Shown piece after piece: positions 12,975 through 25,186 of a stretch of 64,000 nucleotides of DNA. Source of the stretch: Okapia johnstoni (lineage: Eukaryota; Chordata; Mammalia; Artiodactyla; Giraffidae). The first letter of the stretch is position 1, and each line of letters starts with the position of its first letter. The notes beneath the pieces were generated by a model. That model searched no databases. It worked only from the letters and a program-made list of their open reading frames with translations, and was not told the origin of the DNA. The position numbers were made by a program, and so were the translations under genes. The DNA lies in assembly GCA_024291935.2 (NCBI GenBank), contig CM044312.1, forward strand, positions 73,737,001-73,801,000, in the 5' to 3' direction.

Positions 12975-13191
12975 AAAGGCATGAATTCTTAACTTGCAGT
13001 CATATATAATGTACTTAGAGTTATAGATCTTATATTCAAGCATACTGAATTCAGATGCAGGTTCTGATATGCAAATTAGCTGCATGAACTTGGGTAAATT
13101 CAGATTTCTCTCCAAGCATCATATGTTAGATGAGAATTAGGATAGTAAACAAAGAAGTTATTATATGTGCAAAGTGCTTATGAGAATGTAT

Positions 13192-13508
13192 AGTGAAAGT
13201 GAAAGTCGCCCAGTCATGTCTGACTCTTTGCAACTCCATGGACTGTAAGTCCATGGTATTCTCTAGGCCAGAATACTGGAGTGTATAGCCTTTCCCTTCT
13301 CCAGAGGATCTTCCCAACCCAAGAATTGAATCCAGGTCTCCCACATTGCAGGTGGGTTCTTTACCAGCTAAGCCACAAGGGAAGCCCAAGAATACTGTAG
13401 TGGGTAGCCTATCCCTTCTCCAGAGGCTCTCCTCACCAGGAATCGAACCGGGGGTCTCCTGAATTGCAGGTGGATTCTTAACCAATTGAGCTATCAGGGA
13501 AGCCCCAG
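13192..13508 (-). mobile_element. Bov-tA2-type SINE dimer with 11-bp TSD
   Basis: Two related units (about 13192-13385 and 13386-13508) in antisense, both ending in aagccc at their 5' side. Direct repeats tgagaatgtat at 13181-13191 and 13509-13519 flank it. Confidence 0.9.
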
Positions 13509-13862
13509 TGAGAATGTATGATATAGAATAAATATTCAATTTATGTGAATAATATTTTGATTTCTTTGGGAAAAGCTACTTCTCAGGGAAAAATCATACA
13601 ATAAAATCTCAGGGAACTGTGCTGAGGATCTGAGTTGTTTGGGAGTCCCCTGGAGAATACATACGCATTGTACAGACTATTTCCATAATTCTGAGAAGGA
13701 AAGAATGATCACTTTTTACTCACATAAAATATGCTAAATATTTCCTGAATATTTTAAAGATAGCTTTATCTTCATAGAATGGCAATCGAGCTTATTTTTA
13801 ACTATGAGAAACACATTTTATAATATACTCTATAAAATGATTAGCAACGAAAATTATTATAC

Positions 13863-14008
13863 CTTCATTTATTGAAAATTCTCTTTGTATACATATAAAT
13901 TCATAATGTACCAAGTCCCCTATGTTTCTATCAGTTACTGTCAGCTTCACTAGCTTTGTTCCAACAGGCAGATTTTCATAAATATTTATAGGTGCATCTG
14001 GTATATAT
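13863..14008 (-). pseudogene. Cadherin exon J: N-terminal half of the next EC repeat
   Basis: 146 bp that read IPDAPINIYENLPVGTKLVK, LTVTDRNIGDLVHYEF and QREFSINE. YENLPVGTKL and VTDRN are the PEN-type and A-x-D-type motifs of an EC repeat, and FSINE matches the F-x-I-D strand. The acceptor is tgtcccatag and the donor is gaag|gtataa. It starts with one spare base, so the exon before it should end with two. A typical exon of about 100 bp should therefore lie between 23.5 and 14.0 kb, but I did not find it. No stop lies within this exon. Confidence 0.75.
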
Positions 14009-14430
14009 CTATGGGACAAAAGGGATTTTTTTTATCACTTAGTGTAAACAAATGTCTCTTTTCATCTGTCACACAACAAATATTTTAAATCATACTTGTT
14101 TTTTAAGAGTCTCAAGTCCCTGGCTTCAAAATTCTTTTTCTTTATAAATTACTACATGTATTAGAGAATGTTTAAGTCTTATAAAGTGCAGTTGAAAGTT
14201 TTCTCCTACCTATGCCCTTTCTGTAGTCCTTCTACTGACTGGTAAATTATACCTTTTTGTTATTCCAGATAACAAAATTACTACAAACACTTTTGAGATC
14301 ACTGTTTCATTTCATATTTAGGCATACCCCATTTATTGCATTTACTTTAATCTATTTTGCAGATATTGCATTTTCTTACAAATTGAAAGTTTCTGGCATT
14401 TTGCCATTTCATGTTTATGTATCACATTTG

Positions 14431-14742
14431 GGCTTCCCTGATAGCTCAGTTGGGTATAGAGTCTGCCTGAAATGCAGAAGATCCTGGCTCGAATCCTGGG
14501 TTGGGAAGATCTGCAGGAGAAGGAATAGGCTACCCACTCCAGTATTCTTGGGCTTTCCTTGTGATTCAGCTGGTAAAGAATCTGCCTGCAATGAAGGAGA
14601 CCTGGGTTTGATCCCTAGGTTGGCAAGTACCCCTGGAGAAGGGAAAGGCTACCCACTTCAGTATTCTGGCCTGGAGAATTCCATGGACTGTATCCATGGG
14701 GTCGTAAAGAGTCGGACACAACTGAGCAACTTTCACTTTCAC
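14431..14742 (+). mobile_element. Bov-tA2-type SINE dimer
   Basis: Two ggcttccctgatagctcag-type tRNA heads (14431 and about 14551) followed by the gtcggacacaactgagcaac tail and ctttcactttc. Direct repeats atcacatttgg / atcacattttgg flank it. Confidence 0.9.
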
Positions 14743-15604
14743 ATCACATTTTGGAAATCCTCATAATATTTCTTTTTTCATTATTATTATTATAATATTG
14801 ATATTTGTTATGATGATCTGTGATCAGTGATCTTTGATATTACTATTACAATTGTTTTGGGACACCACAAACTATGCCAATATGAGATAATGGACTTAGT
14901 GGATAAATACGGTGTGTTTTCTGACTGCTCCACTGACCAGCCATTTCTTTGTCTCTTTTCTCCTTGTCCATACATTCCCTAAGACACAACAATATTAATT
15001 ACCCGTCAGTAGTGTCTAAATGTGCATATGAACAAGTGACATCTCTCTCATTTTAAATCAAAAACTAGAAATGATTAAGCTTAGTGAGGAATACACATAG
15101 AAAGCCAAAATAGGCTGACAGCTAGGCCTCTTCTGCCAAACAGTTATCAAAGTTCTGAATGCAAGGGAAAAGTTTTTAAAGGAAATTAAAAGTGCTGCTC
15201 TAGTGAATCACTAGTGATAATAAATGAAACAGCTTTATTTCTGATATGGAAAAAGTTTTAGCGGTCTGGATAGAAGATCAAACCGGCCACAATATTTCTG
15301 TAGGCCAAAACCTAATCCAGAGCAAGTTCCTAATTCTCTTCATTATGAGTGTATCCATGTGCATTTCCTACAATATTTTACTTATTAAGGAATATTTACA
15401 ATATATTAATATTAAAAGAGAAAGCCTTGAATTCTTATTCCATAAAAATTGACTCTTCTATGGTTTCAAGCATAAAAAATGAATAAGGTTCACCTTCACT
15501 CTGTGTAAAGAGTTACAGTATAGAAATAATAGAGGTTTGTCTCTAGGTTACTTTGAGTATTTGTATAAAAAATGACAATAGAAATAATAGCAAACCTCTG
15601 ATAT
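14743..15604. other. Intronic sequence, no recognised feature
   Basis: Only short frames without family motifs. Confidence 0.5.
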
Positions 15605-15855
15605 TTCAGTTCAATTCAGTCGCTCAGTCGTGTCTGACTCTTTGCGACCCCATGAACCTCAGCACACCAGGCCTCCCTGACCATCACAAACTCCCGAAGT
15701 CCTCCCAAACCCATGTCCATCGAGTCAGTCATGCCATCCTGCCATCTCATCCTCTGCTGTCCCCTTCTCCACCAGCCTTCAATCTTCCCCAGTATCAGGG
15801 ACTTTTCCAATGAGTCAGCTCTTCGCATCAGGTGGCCAAAGTATTGGAGTTTCAG

Positions 15856-17580
15856 CTACAACATCAGTCCTTCCAATGAACACCCAGGACTGATCTCCTT
15901 TAGGATGGACTGATTGGATCTCCTTGCAGTCCAAGAGACTCTCAAGAGTGTTCTCCAACACAACAGTTCAAAAGCATCAGCTGTCTTTATAGTCCAACTC
16001 TCACATCCATACATGACCACTGGAAAAACCATAGCCTTGACTAGACGGATCTTTGTTGATAGACAGATCTTTGTTGACAAAGTAATGTGTCTGTTTTTTA
16101 ATATGCTGTCTAGGTTGGTCATAACTTTCCTTCCAAGGAGTAAGCATCTTTTAATTTCGTGGCTGAAATCACCATCAGCAGTGATTTTGGAGCCCCAAAA
16201 AATAAAGTCAGCCACTGTTTCCACTGCTTCCCCATCTATTTGCCATGAAGAGATGGGACCAGATGCCATGATCTTAGTTTTCTGAATGTTGAGCTTTAAG
16301 CCAACTTTCTCACTCTCCTCTTTCACTTTCATCAAGAGGCTCTTTAGTTCTTCTTCACTTTCTACCATAAGGGTGGTGTCATCTGCATATCTGGGGTTAC
16401 TGATATTTCTCCTGGCAATCTTGATTCCAGCTTGTGCTTCTTCCAGCCCAGCGTTTCTCATGATGAATTCTGCATATAAGTTAAATAAGCAGGGTGACAA
16501 AATACAGCCTTGACGTACTCCCTTTCCTATTTGGAACCAGTCAGTTGTTCCATGTCCAGTTCTAACTGTTGCTTCCTGACCTGCATACAGGTTTCTCAAG
16601 AGGCAGGTCAGGTGGTCTGGTATTCCCATCTCTTTCAGAATTTTCCACAGTTTATTGTGATCCACAGAGACAAAGGCTTTGGCATAGTCAATAAGGCAGA
16701 AATAGATGTTTTTCTGGAACTCTCTTGCTTTTTCGATGATCCAGCGGATATTGGCAATTTGATCTCTGATTCCTCTGCCTTTTCTAAAACCAGCTTGAAC
16801 ATCTGGAATTTCACGGTTCACATATTGCTGAAGCCTGGCTTGGAGAATTTTAAGCATTACTTTACTAGCATGTGAGATGAGTGCTATTGTACAGTAGTTT
16901 GAGCATTCTTTGGCCTTGCATTTCTTTGGGATTGGAATGAAACCTGATCTTTTCCAGTCCTGTGGCCACTGCTGAGTTTTCCATATTTGCTGGTATATTG
17001 AGTGCAGCACTTTCACAGCATTATCTTTCAGGATTTGAAAAAGCTCAACTGGAATCCCATCACCTCCACCTGCTTTGTTTGTAGTGATGCTTCCTAAGGC
17101 CCACTTGACTTCACATTCCACGATGTCTGGCTCTAGGTGAGTGATCACACCATTGTGATTATCTGGGTCGTGAAGAATTTTTTTGTACAGTTTTTCCATG
17201 TATTTGTGCCACCTCTTCTTAGTATTTGCTGCTTCTGTTAGGTCTGTACTATTTCTGCCCTTTATTGAGCCCATCTTTGCATGAAATATTCCCTTGCTAT
17301 CTCTAATTTTCTTGAAGAGATCTCTAGTCTTTCCCATTCTGTAGTTTTCCTCTATTTCTTTGCACTGATCGCTGAGGAAGGCTTTCTTATCTCTCCTTGC
17401 TATTCTTTGGAAGTCTGCATTCAAATGGGTATATCTTTCCTTTTCTCCTTTGCTTTTCCCTTCCTGTCTTTTCACTGCTATTGGTAAGGCCTCCTCAGAC
17501 AGCCATTTTGCTTTTTTGCATTTCTTTTTCTTGAGGGTGATCTTGATTCCTGTCTCCTGTACAATGTCACGAACCTCCAT
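15856..17580 (-). pseudogene. BovB reverse transcriptase region, 574-codon open frame
   Basis: The longest open frame in the window. Seen in order: GIPVELFQILKD (about residue 175), IPIPKKCKAKECSNYCTIAL (about 215), QAGFRKGRGIRDQIANI (about 262), LIDYAKAFVSVDH (about 296-308), GVRQGCILSPCLFNLYAEF (about 354), NPRYADDTTLM (about 395), and the C-terminal MASGPISSWQIDG and MYGCESWT segments. YADD, the catalytic pair of RT motif C, is intact. In motif A the other copies in the window read AKAFDCVDH where this one reads AKAFVSVDH, so an aspartate of this motif is replaced by valine. The frame lacks the endonuclease domain, which lies upstream in other frames. The protein would be incomplete and probably inactive. 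Confidence 0.85.
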
Positions 17581-17587
17581 CCATAGT

Positions 17588-18573
17588 TCATGAGACGTTC
17601 TGTATCAGATCTAGTCCTTTAAATCTATTTCTCACTTCTACTGTATAAGGGATTTGATTTAGGTAATACCTGAATGATCTAGTGGTTTTCTCTACTTTCT
17701 TCAATTTCAATCTGTATTGGGCAATAAGGAGTTCATGATCTGAGCCACAGTCAGCTCCCAGTCTTGTTTTTGTTGACTGTATAGAGCTTCTCCATCTTGG
17801 CTGCAAATAATATAATCAATCTGATTTTGGTGTCAACCATCTGGTGATGTCCATGTGTAGAGTCTTCTCTTGTGTTGTTGGAAGAGGGTGTTTGCTATGA
17901 CCAGTGCGTTCTCTTGGCAGAACTCTATTAGCCTTTGCCCTGCTTCATTCTGTACTCCAAGGCCAAATTTGCCTGTTACTCCAGGTGTTTCTTGACTTCC
18001 TACTTTTGCATTCCAGTCCCCTGTAATGAAAAGGACATCTTTTTGGGGTGTTAGTTCTAGAAGGTCTTGTAAGTCTTCATAGAACTTTTCAACTTCAGCT
18101 TCCTCAGTGTTACTGGTCGAGGCATAGACTTGAATTACCGTGATATTGAACGGTTTGCCTTAGAAACGAAGAGAGATCATTCTGTCGTTTTTGAGATTGC
18201 ATCCAAGTACTGCATTTTGGACTCTTTTGTTGACTGTGATGGCTACTCCATTTCTTCCATGGAATTCCCGCCCACAGTAGTAGATATAATGGTCATCTGA
18301 GTTAAATTCACGCATTCCATTCCATCTTAGTTCACTGATTCCTAGAATGTTGATGTTAACTCTTGTCATCTCCTGTTTGACCACTTCCAATTTGCCCTGA
18401 TTTATGGACCTAACATTCCAGGTTCCTATGCAATATTGTTCTTTACAGCATCGAATCTTGCTTCTATCACTAGTCCCATTCACAGCTGGGTGTTGTTTTT
18501 GCTTTGACTCCATCCCTTCATTCTTTCTGTAGTTATTTCTCCACTGATCTCCAGTAGCATATTGGGCACCCAC
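17588..18573 (-). pseudogene. BovB APE-type endonuclease remnant
   Basis: The N-terminal part of the same BovB. 18573-18160 reads CIGTWNVRSINQGKLEVV, ILGISELRWNGM (the glutamate is the expected catalytic one) and GVAITVNKRV. 17806-17588 reads LGADCGSDHELLIAQYRLKL, holding the S-D-H motif. Between them the frame is interrupted, so the nuclease and the 574-codon RT frame are not joined. Confidence 0.85.
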
Positions 18574-18595
18574 TGACCTGTGGAGTCTATCCTTC

Positions 18596-20261
18596 AGTGA
18601 CCTACCTTTTAAAGTTTCAGTTATAAAATCTAAATATTTAGATTAGTCATTACTTATGTAAGAACAGGACTCTCATCATTAACATTCCTAATGTTTAAAA
18701 TGATGGTGCCAGTGCATGAATCTAGGGACAGGTTCTCTCTGTTTTTAACATCAACCACTATTTGGAAATGCTAAAATAAATTATACATGACAGAATATGG
18801 GTTTTTTTTTTTGAGTCCTTAAAATATGCAATTTCTCTTTACAAAGGAATGCTTTATATATACAAGTGAAAAGTGTTGTCAAAATTGCTGCATAATAATG
18901 TAGGTCCATTCCTAAAGAAAACAAAAATAAAAAAAAGATTGTTTGCCAAGAGGAGTATCTTTTGTACCCTCATATAGATTTATGTGTTTAAGCTACCTAC
19001 CAATTGTTACAGAATTTTGACAATGTTTTTAAACTTGAGGTCTGGTATGCTACATTTAAGGTAACATAGTCAAATTTGTTGAAATAGCAAACTAAAAGAA
19101 TAACTAAGTTTCAGTATTTAGGAAAAAACTATGTGAAGCTAAACAGCTATTTTTTGGAAAAAAATGAAAAATAATGCATACTTTAGAAGCCCAATTAGAA
19201 AGCTGTAAAATTTCATATGATAAGTTGATATTCAAATGTCATAAGAATTAAAAATATGATGAAGTCAAAGAATGATTTTAATTTTTGTTTTATCAAAATT
19301 AATTATATAATCAATAGGTAGAATATTAGGAAAACAAATCTAAGTGCTTTTCATTATAGAAGGGTATACCTTATTGAGCCCTCTATTTCAGGAATATTTC
19401 AAATAAATGAGAAAAAACTCATTTACTCATGAAGATTACAAGGAATATGTAACAAAACTGTGGCTTGACCAAAAACATATTACCACTGAAGTAGATTATT
19501 GTTCAAAAAATAAAAACTGTCTAAAGAACAAGGGAAAAGGGTAATTTAAAACGAAAAGTATATCCTCAAATATGTCAATTTTCTGTTCATTGAAACTGCC
19601 TGAAAATGTGGGATTCTCTATGACAGCACAGCTCTTCTGAATTAATCATTCAATCATTTGTTCATTTATCCTCATTACATCATTTAAGTACCAAACACTG
19701 ATATTTAAAATAAGCAGCACACACAGCTTCTGCATATACAGAGATTACAGCAGAGCATGAAAGTGTGAAGGAGGATAGTAACATATTTTTAGAAGAGATG
19801 AAAAGCCAATAATGGCAAGATAGCAAAGTGGTGAAGAACCCATGCTGAAGTTAGGCTGAAGTTGTGCTGAAATCGTTATTCATCCATTTACCAGCTGGAT
19901 GATCTTGAGTAGGCTACTTATTTATTTGGACTTAGTGTTTTCATCCATAAAAATGGAGGTTAAAATGGTATCTACCTCAGCTTTAAGTTATAATTTGTGA
20001 AGCACCTTAATAGCACATACTCAACCTAAAGCAAGTATTTTGCTGCTCTAGGAAAAAAATAAACATGTGATGTCTTGAAAATCAAGGTAAGTGTTCCAGT
20101 ACAATACTTGGCATTTCAAAAATGATTTCAAACTAATGAATCTATTGTTTCTCATTGTTTTAAGTTTTAACAAAATACATGAACCCTTGAAATTAGTAGA
20201 GAGAGTTCATGCTTTCATTCAATATATATTTCTTGAGCACTGATTATATGATGCAACAGTA
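18596..20261. other. Intronic AT-rich sequence; expected cadherin exon not found
   Basis: No repeat or coding block that I can support. By phase, a cadherin exon of about 100 bp should lie somewhere between 14.0 and 23.5 kb. Confidence 0.45.
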
Positions 20262-20272
20262 CAGTACACCAG

Positions 20273-20467
20273 TGTGCGAAGTCACTTCAGTCACGTCCAA
20301 TTCTTTGCGACCTATGGAATATAGACTATCAGGTTCCTCTCTCCATGGGATTCTCCAGACAATAACACTAGAGTGAGTTGCCATTTCCTTCAGGGGATCT
20401 TCCTGACCCAGGGATTGAACCGTGCACTGCCAGGCGGGCTCTTTACCTTTAGCACTGCCTGGGAAGC
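20273..20467 (-). mobile_element. Bov-tA-type SINE, imperfect 11-bp TSD
   Basis: Antisense SINE: gaagtcacttcagtcacgtc at one end and actgcctgggaagcc at the other. Flanks cagtacaccag and cagtacatcag differ at one base. Confidence 0.85.
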
Positions 20468-20758
20468 CAGTACATCAGAAATAAGAACTAAATTAGAAAT
20501 AACCTTACTATGGAGGAAATCACATTCTAATGGGGAAGACTAATATGTAGATCAAAGGAAGAGGAAAGTTTATCAAATGAAGGGCTTTTTTTGTTTTTAA
20601 GAGCAGATTGGTGGACAGAGTAAATTCATTTGTCATAATCCTTCCAGAATACCACTGAAATTAAATTATAGAAGAAAAAGAAAAAGAGAGAGAGAGGGAG
20701 AGATTCATAAAAGTTAGGCTTTTTACAACACATTTGATTCAGGAATAGCCAGGCTATT

Positions 20759-21294
20759 CAGTTCAATTCAGTTCAGTCACTCAGTCATGTCTAACTCTTT
20801 GTGACCCCGTGGACTGCAGCACGCCAGGCTTCCCTACCCATCACCAACTCCCAGAGCTTACTCAAACTCATGTCCATCGAGTCAGTGATGCCATCCAACC
20901 ATCTCATCCTCTATCATTCCTTTCTCCTCCCGCCTTCAATCTTTCCCAGCATCATGGTCTTTTCCAATGAGTCAGCTCTTCACATCAGGTGGCCAAAGTA
21001 TTGTAGTTTCACCTTCAGCATCAGTCCTTCCAATAAATATTCAGGACTGATCTCCTTTAGGATGGACTGGTTGGATCTCCTTGCAGTGCAAGGGACTCTC
21101 AAGAGTCTTCTCCAACACCACAGTTCAAAAGCATCAATTCTTCTGCACTCAGCTTTCTTTATAGTCCAACTTTCACATCCATACATGACTACTGGAAAAA
21201 CAGCTTTGACTAGATGAACCTTTGTTGGCAAAGTAATGTCTCTGGTTTTTAATATGCTGTCTAGGTTGATCATAACTTTTCTTCCAAGGAGCAA
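20759..21294 (-). mobile_element. BovB 3' fragment
   Basis: The tail cagttcaattcagttcagtc leads into the C-terminal RT-side segment (KVHLVKAVFPVVMYGCESWT and [20 protein letters not shown] on the minus strand). 5'-truncated at about 21294. Confidence 0.9.
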
Positions 21295-21904
21295 ATTAAA
21301 TTAACACATAAAGTCAGTGATGTCCTAGCAATGCCAAAAGGTATATTCTTTTGGAGAGACAATTGCTCAACACTGTTTAAATGTGTAAACATGTAGAAGC
21401 TCTTCTAAACATGAGCTCATGTGTTGGGGGAAAAAAATGAGAGAACAAACTGCCTTGAACTTTAGTCTACATGGAAAAGAGAACATTTAGGTTTGCAATC
21501 CCTAAATTAAATTAAAACATTAGCAAATTGAATCAAGTAACCTATACTGAAAACTATCTTATATGGGGTAGGGTATATACCAGAAACACAAATACGATAT
21601 AGTAGCATAAAATGTATTAAAGTAACTTGGAAATTTAATAAATTTTAAAAATAACCATATAATTTTCTAAGCAAATGGAGAAAAATATAATAAAATTCAA
21701 CATCAACTTCCTGATAGAAATCCTTAACAAACTAAGAATTAAAAAAAAATACTTGTCTTATTAAAAAAAAATCTGCAATAGTCCTGTAAGAAATACCATT
21801 ATTTGAAACCTTTAAGTAATACCTTTTAAAATCATGACAAAACAACGATGCCTCCTATTACCATTTCTAGTAAACATTGTTCGGGAAGTCCTCATCAAAA
21901 AAAA

Positions 21905-22112
21905 TAAGTCTTGTGGCTTAATCAGTAAAAAACCCTGCTGCCAATTCAGGAGATGAGGATTTGATCCCTGAGTCTGGAAAATTTCCTGAAGAAGGAAATG
22001 GTAACCCACTCCAGTATTCCTGTCTGGAGACTCCCAAGGACAGAGGAACCTGGTGGTCTACAGTCCATGGGGTTGCAAGAATGGGACACAACTTAGCAAC
22101 TAAACCACCATC
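21905..22112 (+). mobile_element. Bov-tA-type SINE, diverged
   Basis: Diverged tRNA head (ttgtggcttaatcagtaaaa) followed by aacccactccagtattcctg and tccatggggttgcaagaat. Confidence 0.85.
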
Positions 22113-23531
22113 ACCATGATATAAATAAAAAGCTATAAGAAAGAATTAAAGAGAAAAATATGTCATTCTTGACAGTTACTTTAACTATGAATGTTGACAC
22201 ATAGAAAATGAAAGATAATATAGAAATTATCTGAATTAATACAAGGAGTTAGGAAAGCTACTATTAAATATCAAGGTATAAAAATCAAGTTTCCTCCATA
22301 ACCTTGAAGAACAATTAAGGAATGAATATTTAGCAACAAAAGTCAAGTTGCCTAGGAATGTCATAAATATTAATATAATGTGTAAAATTAAAAACTTTTG
22401 TGAACAAAAATATAAAATATAGGGAAGGAATTAATGAAGTTCTGAATAAGTTAATAAATCATCCTGCTTTATGAATGATAAGAATGCTAATTTTCTTCAG
22501 TCTAATTTATAAATTCAGTGCAATTAAAATAAAAATGTGAATCAAGCTTTTTTCCTAAAGTTAATTTTGAACATTATATGAAAGAGTGAAGAAGCAAATA
22601 GAACTGAGGCACTTTGTTTCAAAGTGACTGGAAAACAACGAAGTTGAATATATGAGAGATGATCCTACAATATCAAAGTTAAAAGTAATGTTAGAGACTA
22701 TTAGCCAACTGTCCTAGAGCACCAATTGTTGCTTTATTTTTTTCCTCTGTCACACAGTGAGAAAATCCTGGTCAAAATATTTGCAACTTTTAACAAAAAA
22801 ATTGCAGCTTATAAAGGCTTATTTTAGGTAATATGATGTTTGTTAAAAATTGTGCCTGATAAGTCTACTACTAGAAATTTTGAGAAATGTTTAAAGACAC
22901 TGGTAAACATTTGAAATTTAAGTGGTCCCATTTCCCAGAATGACTTTGTAGGAAAAGTGATTTGTTATGTTTTCCCATTCATTTATACCTCTCTCTTCTT
23001 TCCAAATATTTGCAAATTTGAAATTTGACCAGGACATTGGGGGGAAAAAAGACTTAGGGCAGATTTCTATAGTCAAGTAAAGCCCAGGATAAAAGCAACA
23101 CTCCAGATAAATCATGATGGCAAAAAAGGGCAATTTTATTTAATTACCTAGAACATTGCTTAAGCTTTATACTTTTGAATATGGAGGCAGTCCCTTCTCC
23201 AACTTTTTTATGCTTTTGAATGTGGAGATAATCCCTTCTCTATCTTTTATATCCACTTAAAGAAGCAAATACAAAAATGAAATGTTATTTTTAAAAAGTC
23301 TAATGGAAAAAGTACAATAAATCAAATAAACATCTAAATTTATTTTCTTAAAGTGAATTTTTGCTTGATCTATGTGAATATGAAAATATAATTTACATGA
23401 ATTTGGTGTGTTTTATTTGAATTTAGGTAAGTTTTCAAAAGTTATTCTTATTAAAAATATTGAAAATTATTCATATTGTAGGGCATTTAAATATATTTAT
23501 TATTTTAATATTGTTTCATATTTATTCTTAC
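22113..23531. other. Intronic sequence with one small tandem duplication
   Basis: No gene seen. The duplication at 23169-23251 is listed separately. Confidence 0.45.
23169..23251. repeat. Two-copy tandem repeat of about 41 bp
   Basis: atacttttgaatatggaggc...cccttctcc is followed by atgcttttgaatgtggagat...cccttctct; a handful of substitutions separate the copies. Confidence 0.75.
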
Positions 23532-23622
23532 CTTAGGATTTGTTTCATAATCCAAAGAGGTTTCATAGTTTTAGAAATGACACCATTATGGGAATCCAAA
23601 GCAAAGTAGACAGTGGCATTAA
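23532..23622 (-). pseudogene. Cadherin exon I: middle of an EC repeat, two frame changes
   Basis: 91 bp between acceptor atttttcag and donor taag|gtaaga. Part one reads NATVYFALDSHNGVIS. Part two reads TSLDYETNPK in another frame, and neither is the frame handed over by exon H (phase 0). The observed offsets (0 expected, then 2, then 1) and the length 91, rather than 93, fit two separate one-base deletions. ALDS-x-NGVIS and LDYETNPK are unmistakable EC signatures, so this is coding ancestry rather than chance. Confidence 0.8.
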
Positions 23623-25186
23623 CTGAAAAATTTGATATTAAAAACTTTTAAGAAAGCACACACAAAATAATGGTTAATATATTATTGAAAAAGCATGAAT
23701 TTTGAACTGACAGTTTTGATGCAGTTATTTGGCATACCTAACTAAACCACAATTAATTTTGTGAAGACAGTGCCCATAAAATAAAAGCTAAACTTTCTTT
23801 TCCAGAGTTCAAAAGCAATCTGAAAATTTTTCACCTTTTTAGGTTTTTTTTTCCCCACAAGATTTTTATATTTAAATATTAGAACATTTTTGGTAAACAT
23901 CCATTATTGGTTTTATAATTAGTTTATTTCTAGTGTTGAATTTACATATTTTTCTAATACATAAAACAGCCATTCCTTCTTGTATACATGCACTGAATTA
24001 TTTGGAAAAATCCATTAGATATCATCTCTGTATTGACTTTCTGTATGGTACAATAAAATATTGCTTTAGACAGATATTTTTATGGGCATCATCATGTTCC
24101 TCTCCATTGTTATCACTTTGCTTATAAATCGAATCAGTTTCAAGATGAATATTAAAAATTTTTTAAAGGATTTAGTAAAGATATCATATTTTTTAAAAAT
24201 TTACATCTATTTTCTGGCCCAAAGAAAAACAATAAGACCTGGGAGACATTTCCAATGCCATTTCCAAAAAGACATCACAGTCATTTTGATGGGCATGCTA
24301 ACTGATTTTTGTCTATAAGTGAACAACCAAAGTTGGCTTATGTTAGACTAAATCCATTAAATGTTCTTATAGGAAAATCTCATTTGCCTGTTTCTCTCCA
24401 TATTATTATACTTTGGGATTTGTTTAGAAATTTATTTTCCAAGTCTTTGTTTTTCTTTCCCAGTGACTTTAACAATACAATTCATATAATATTTAGTTAT
24501 GAAATATATACATGCAAACACATAAAATTTTAATTGGTATTTACATAGAAACCCCATCCTCCTATATGGGTGTAATCCTGTCTTAAATCCCCATATATAT
24601 ATCTTCACATCCTAAATGCACATAATCCACATATCCTGATCCTATCCTCCCACAGGCATTTACACATCCACATAAATTGAGCTTCTGAATTGAGTAAATG
24701 AGAAATGTTTTTCCTGTGTTATTTTCTTTCCTCAATCTAAAATTCACATGAGCAAAAAAATGAAATTGGGAATATTAATCAATGCATCACTGTAATCAGA
24801 TCACCAGAAAAATTGTATACAGGCTAAATTTTCCAACAATGCCCCCTAAGCTGTCACTTAAGCCTTATTCTCCAAACGATGTTTACGAGCCAGTTGCTAG
24901 AGTAAATATGAGCCAATGGAAAAAACACGGTTAGCGCTAAAGAGAATTAGAGCAGAATAGTCCATTGTACTAATATGATTTATAATTCTATAATCAAAAA
25001 ATCAATTTTTTCTTACAATTAGAATATCATTCATATGTATACCATAAAAAATTCCTGAGCAAATCTAGACTAATTATCCTGAATTTCTTCTTTATTGCCT
25101 CTTAATCTGTAATTATTTTGTCATCTATTATTTATTAAATCACTATTATTGTTTATTTTTGTAACTAGAAATTATATGAAGATATA

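Larger units (their letters stand above)
15606..18595 (-). mobile_element. Near full-length BovB LINE
   Basis: About 3.0 kb, close to the roughly 3.2 kb of a whole BovB. The 3' tail (ttcaattcagtcgctcagtc in antisense) is at 15606. RT and C-terminal region are at 15856-17580, the endonuclease region at 17588-18573, and the 5' end near 18595. It is the most complete BovB here. Confidence 0.92.

Noticed and set aside
14431..14742. tRNA-like head as a possible tRNA gene
   Set aside because: It is the tRNA-derived head of a ruminant SINE, with the usual SINE body and TSD.
15914..16875. Plus-strand frames of 75-123 codons over BovB
   Set aside because: Shadows of the minus-strand BovB reverse transcriptase frame.
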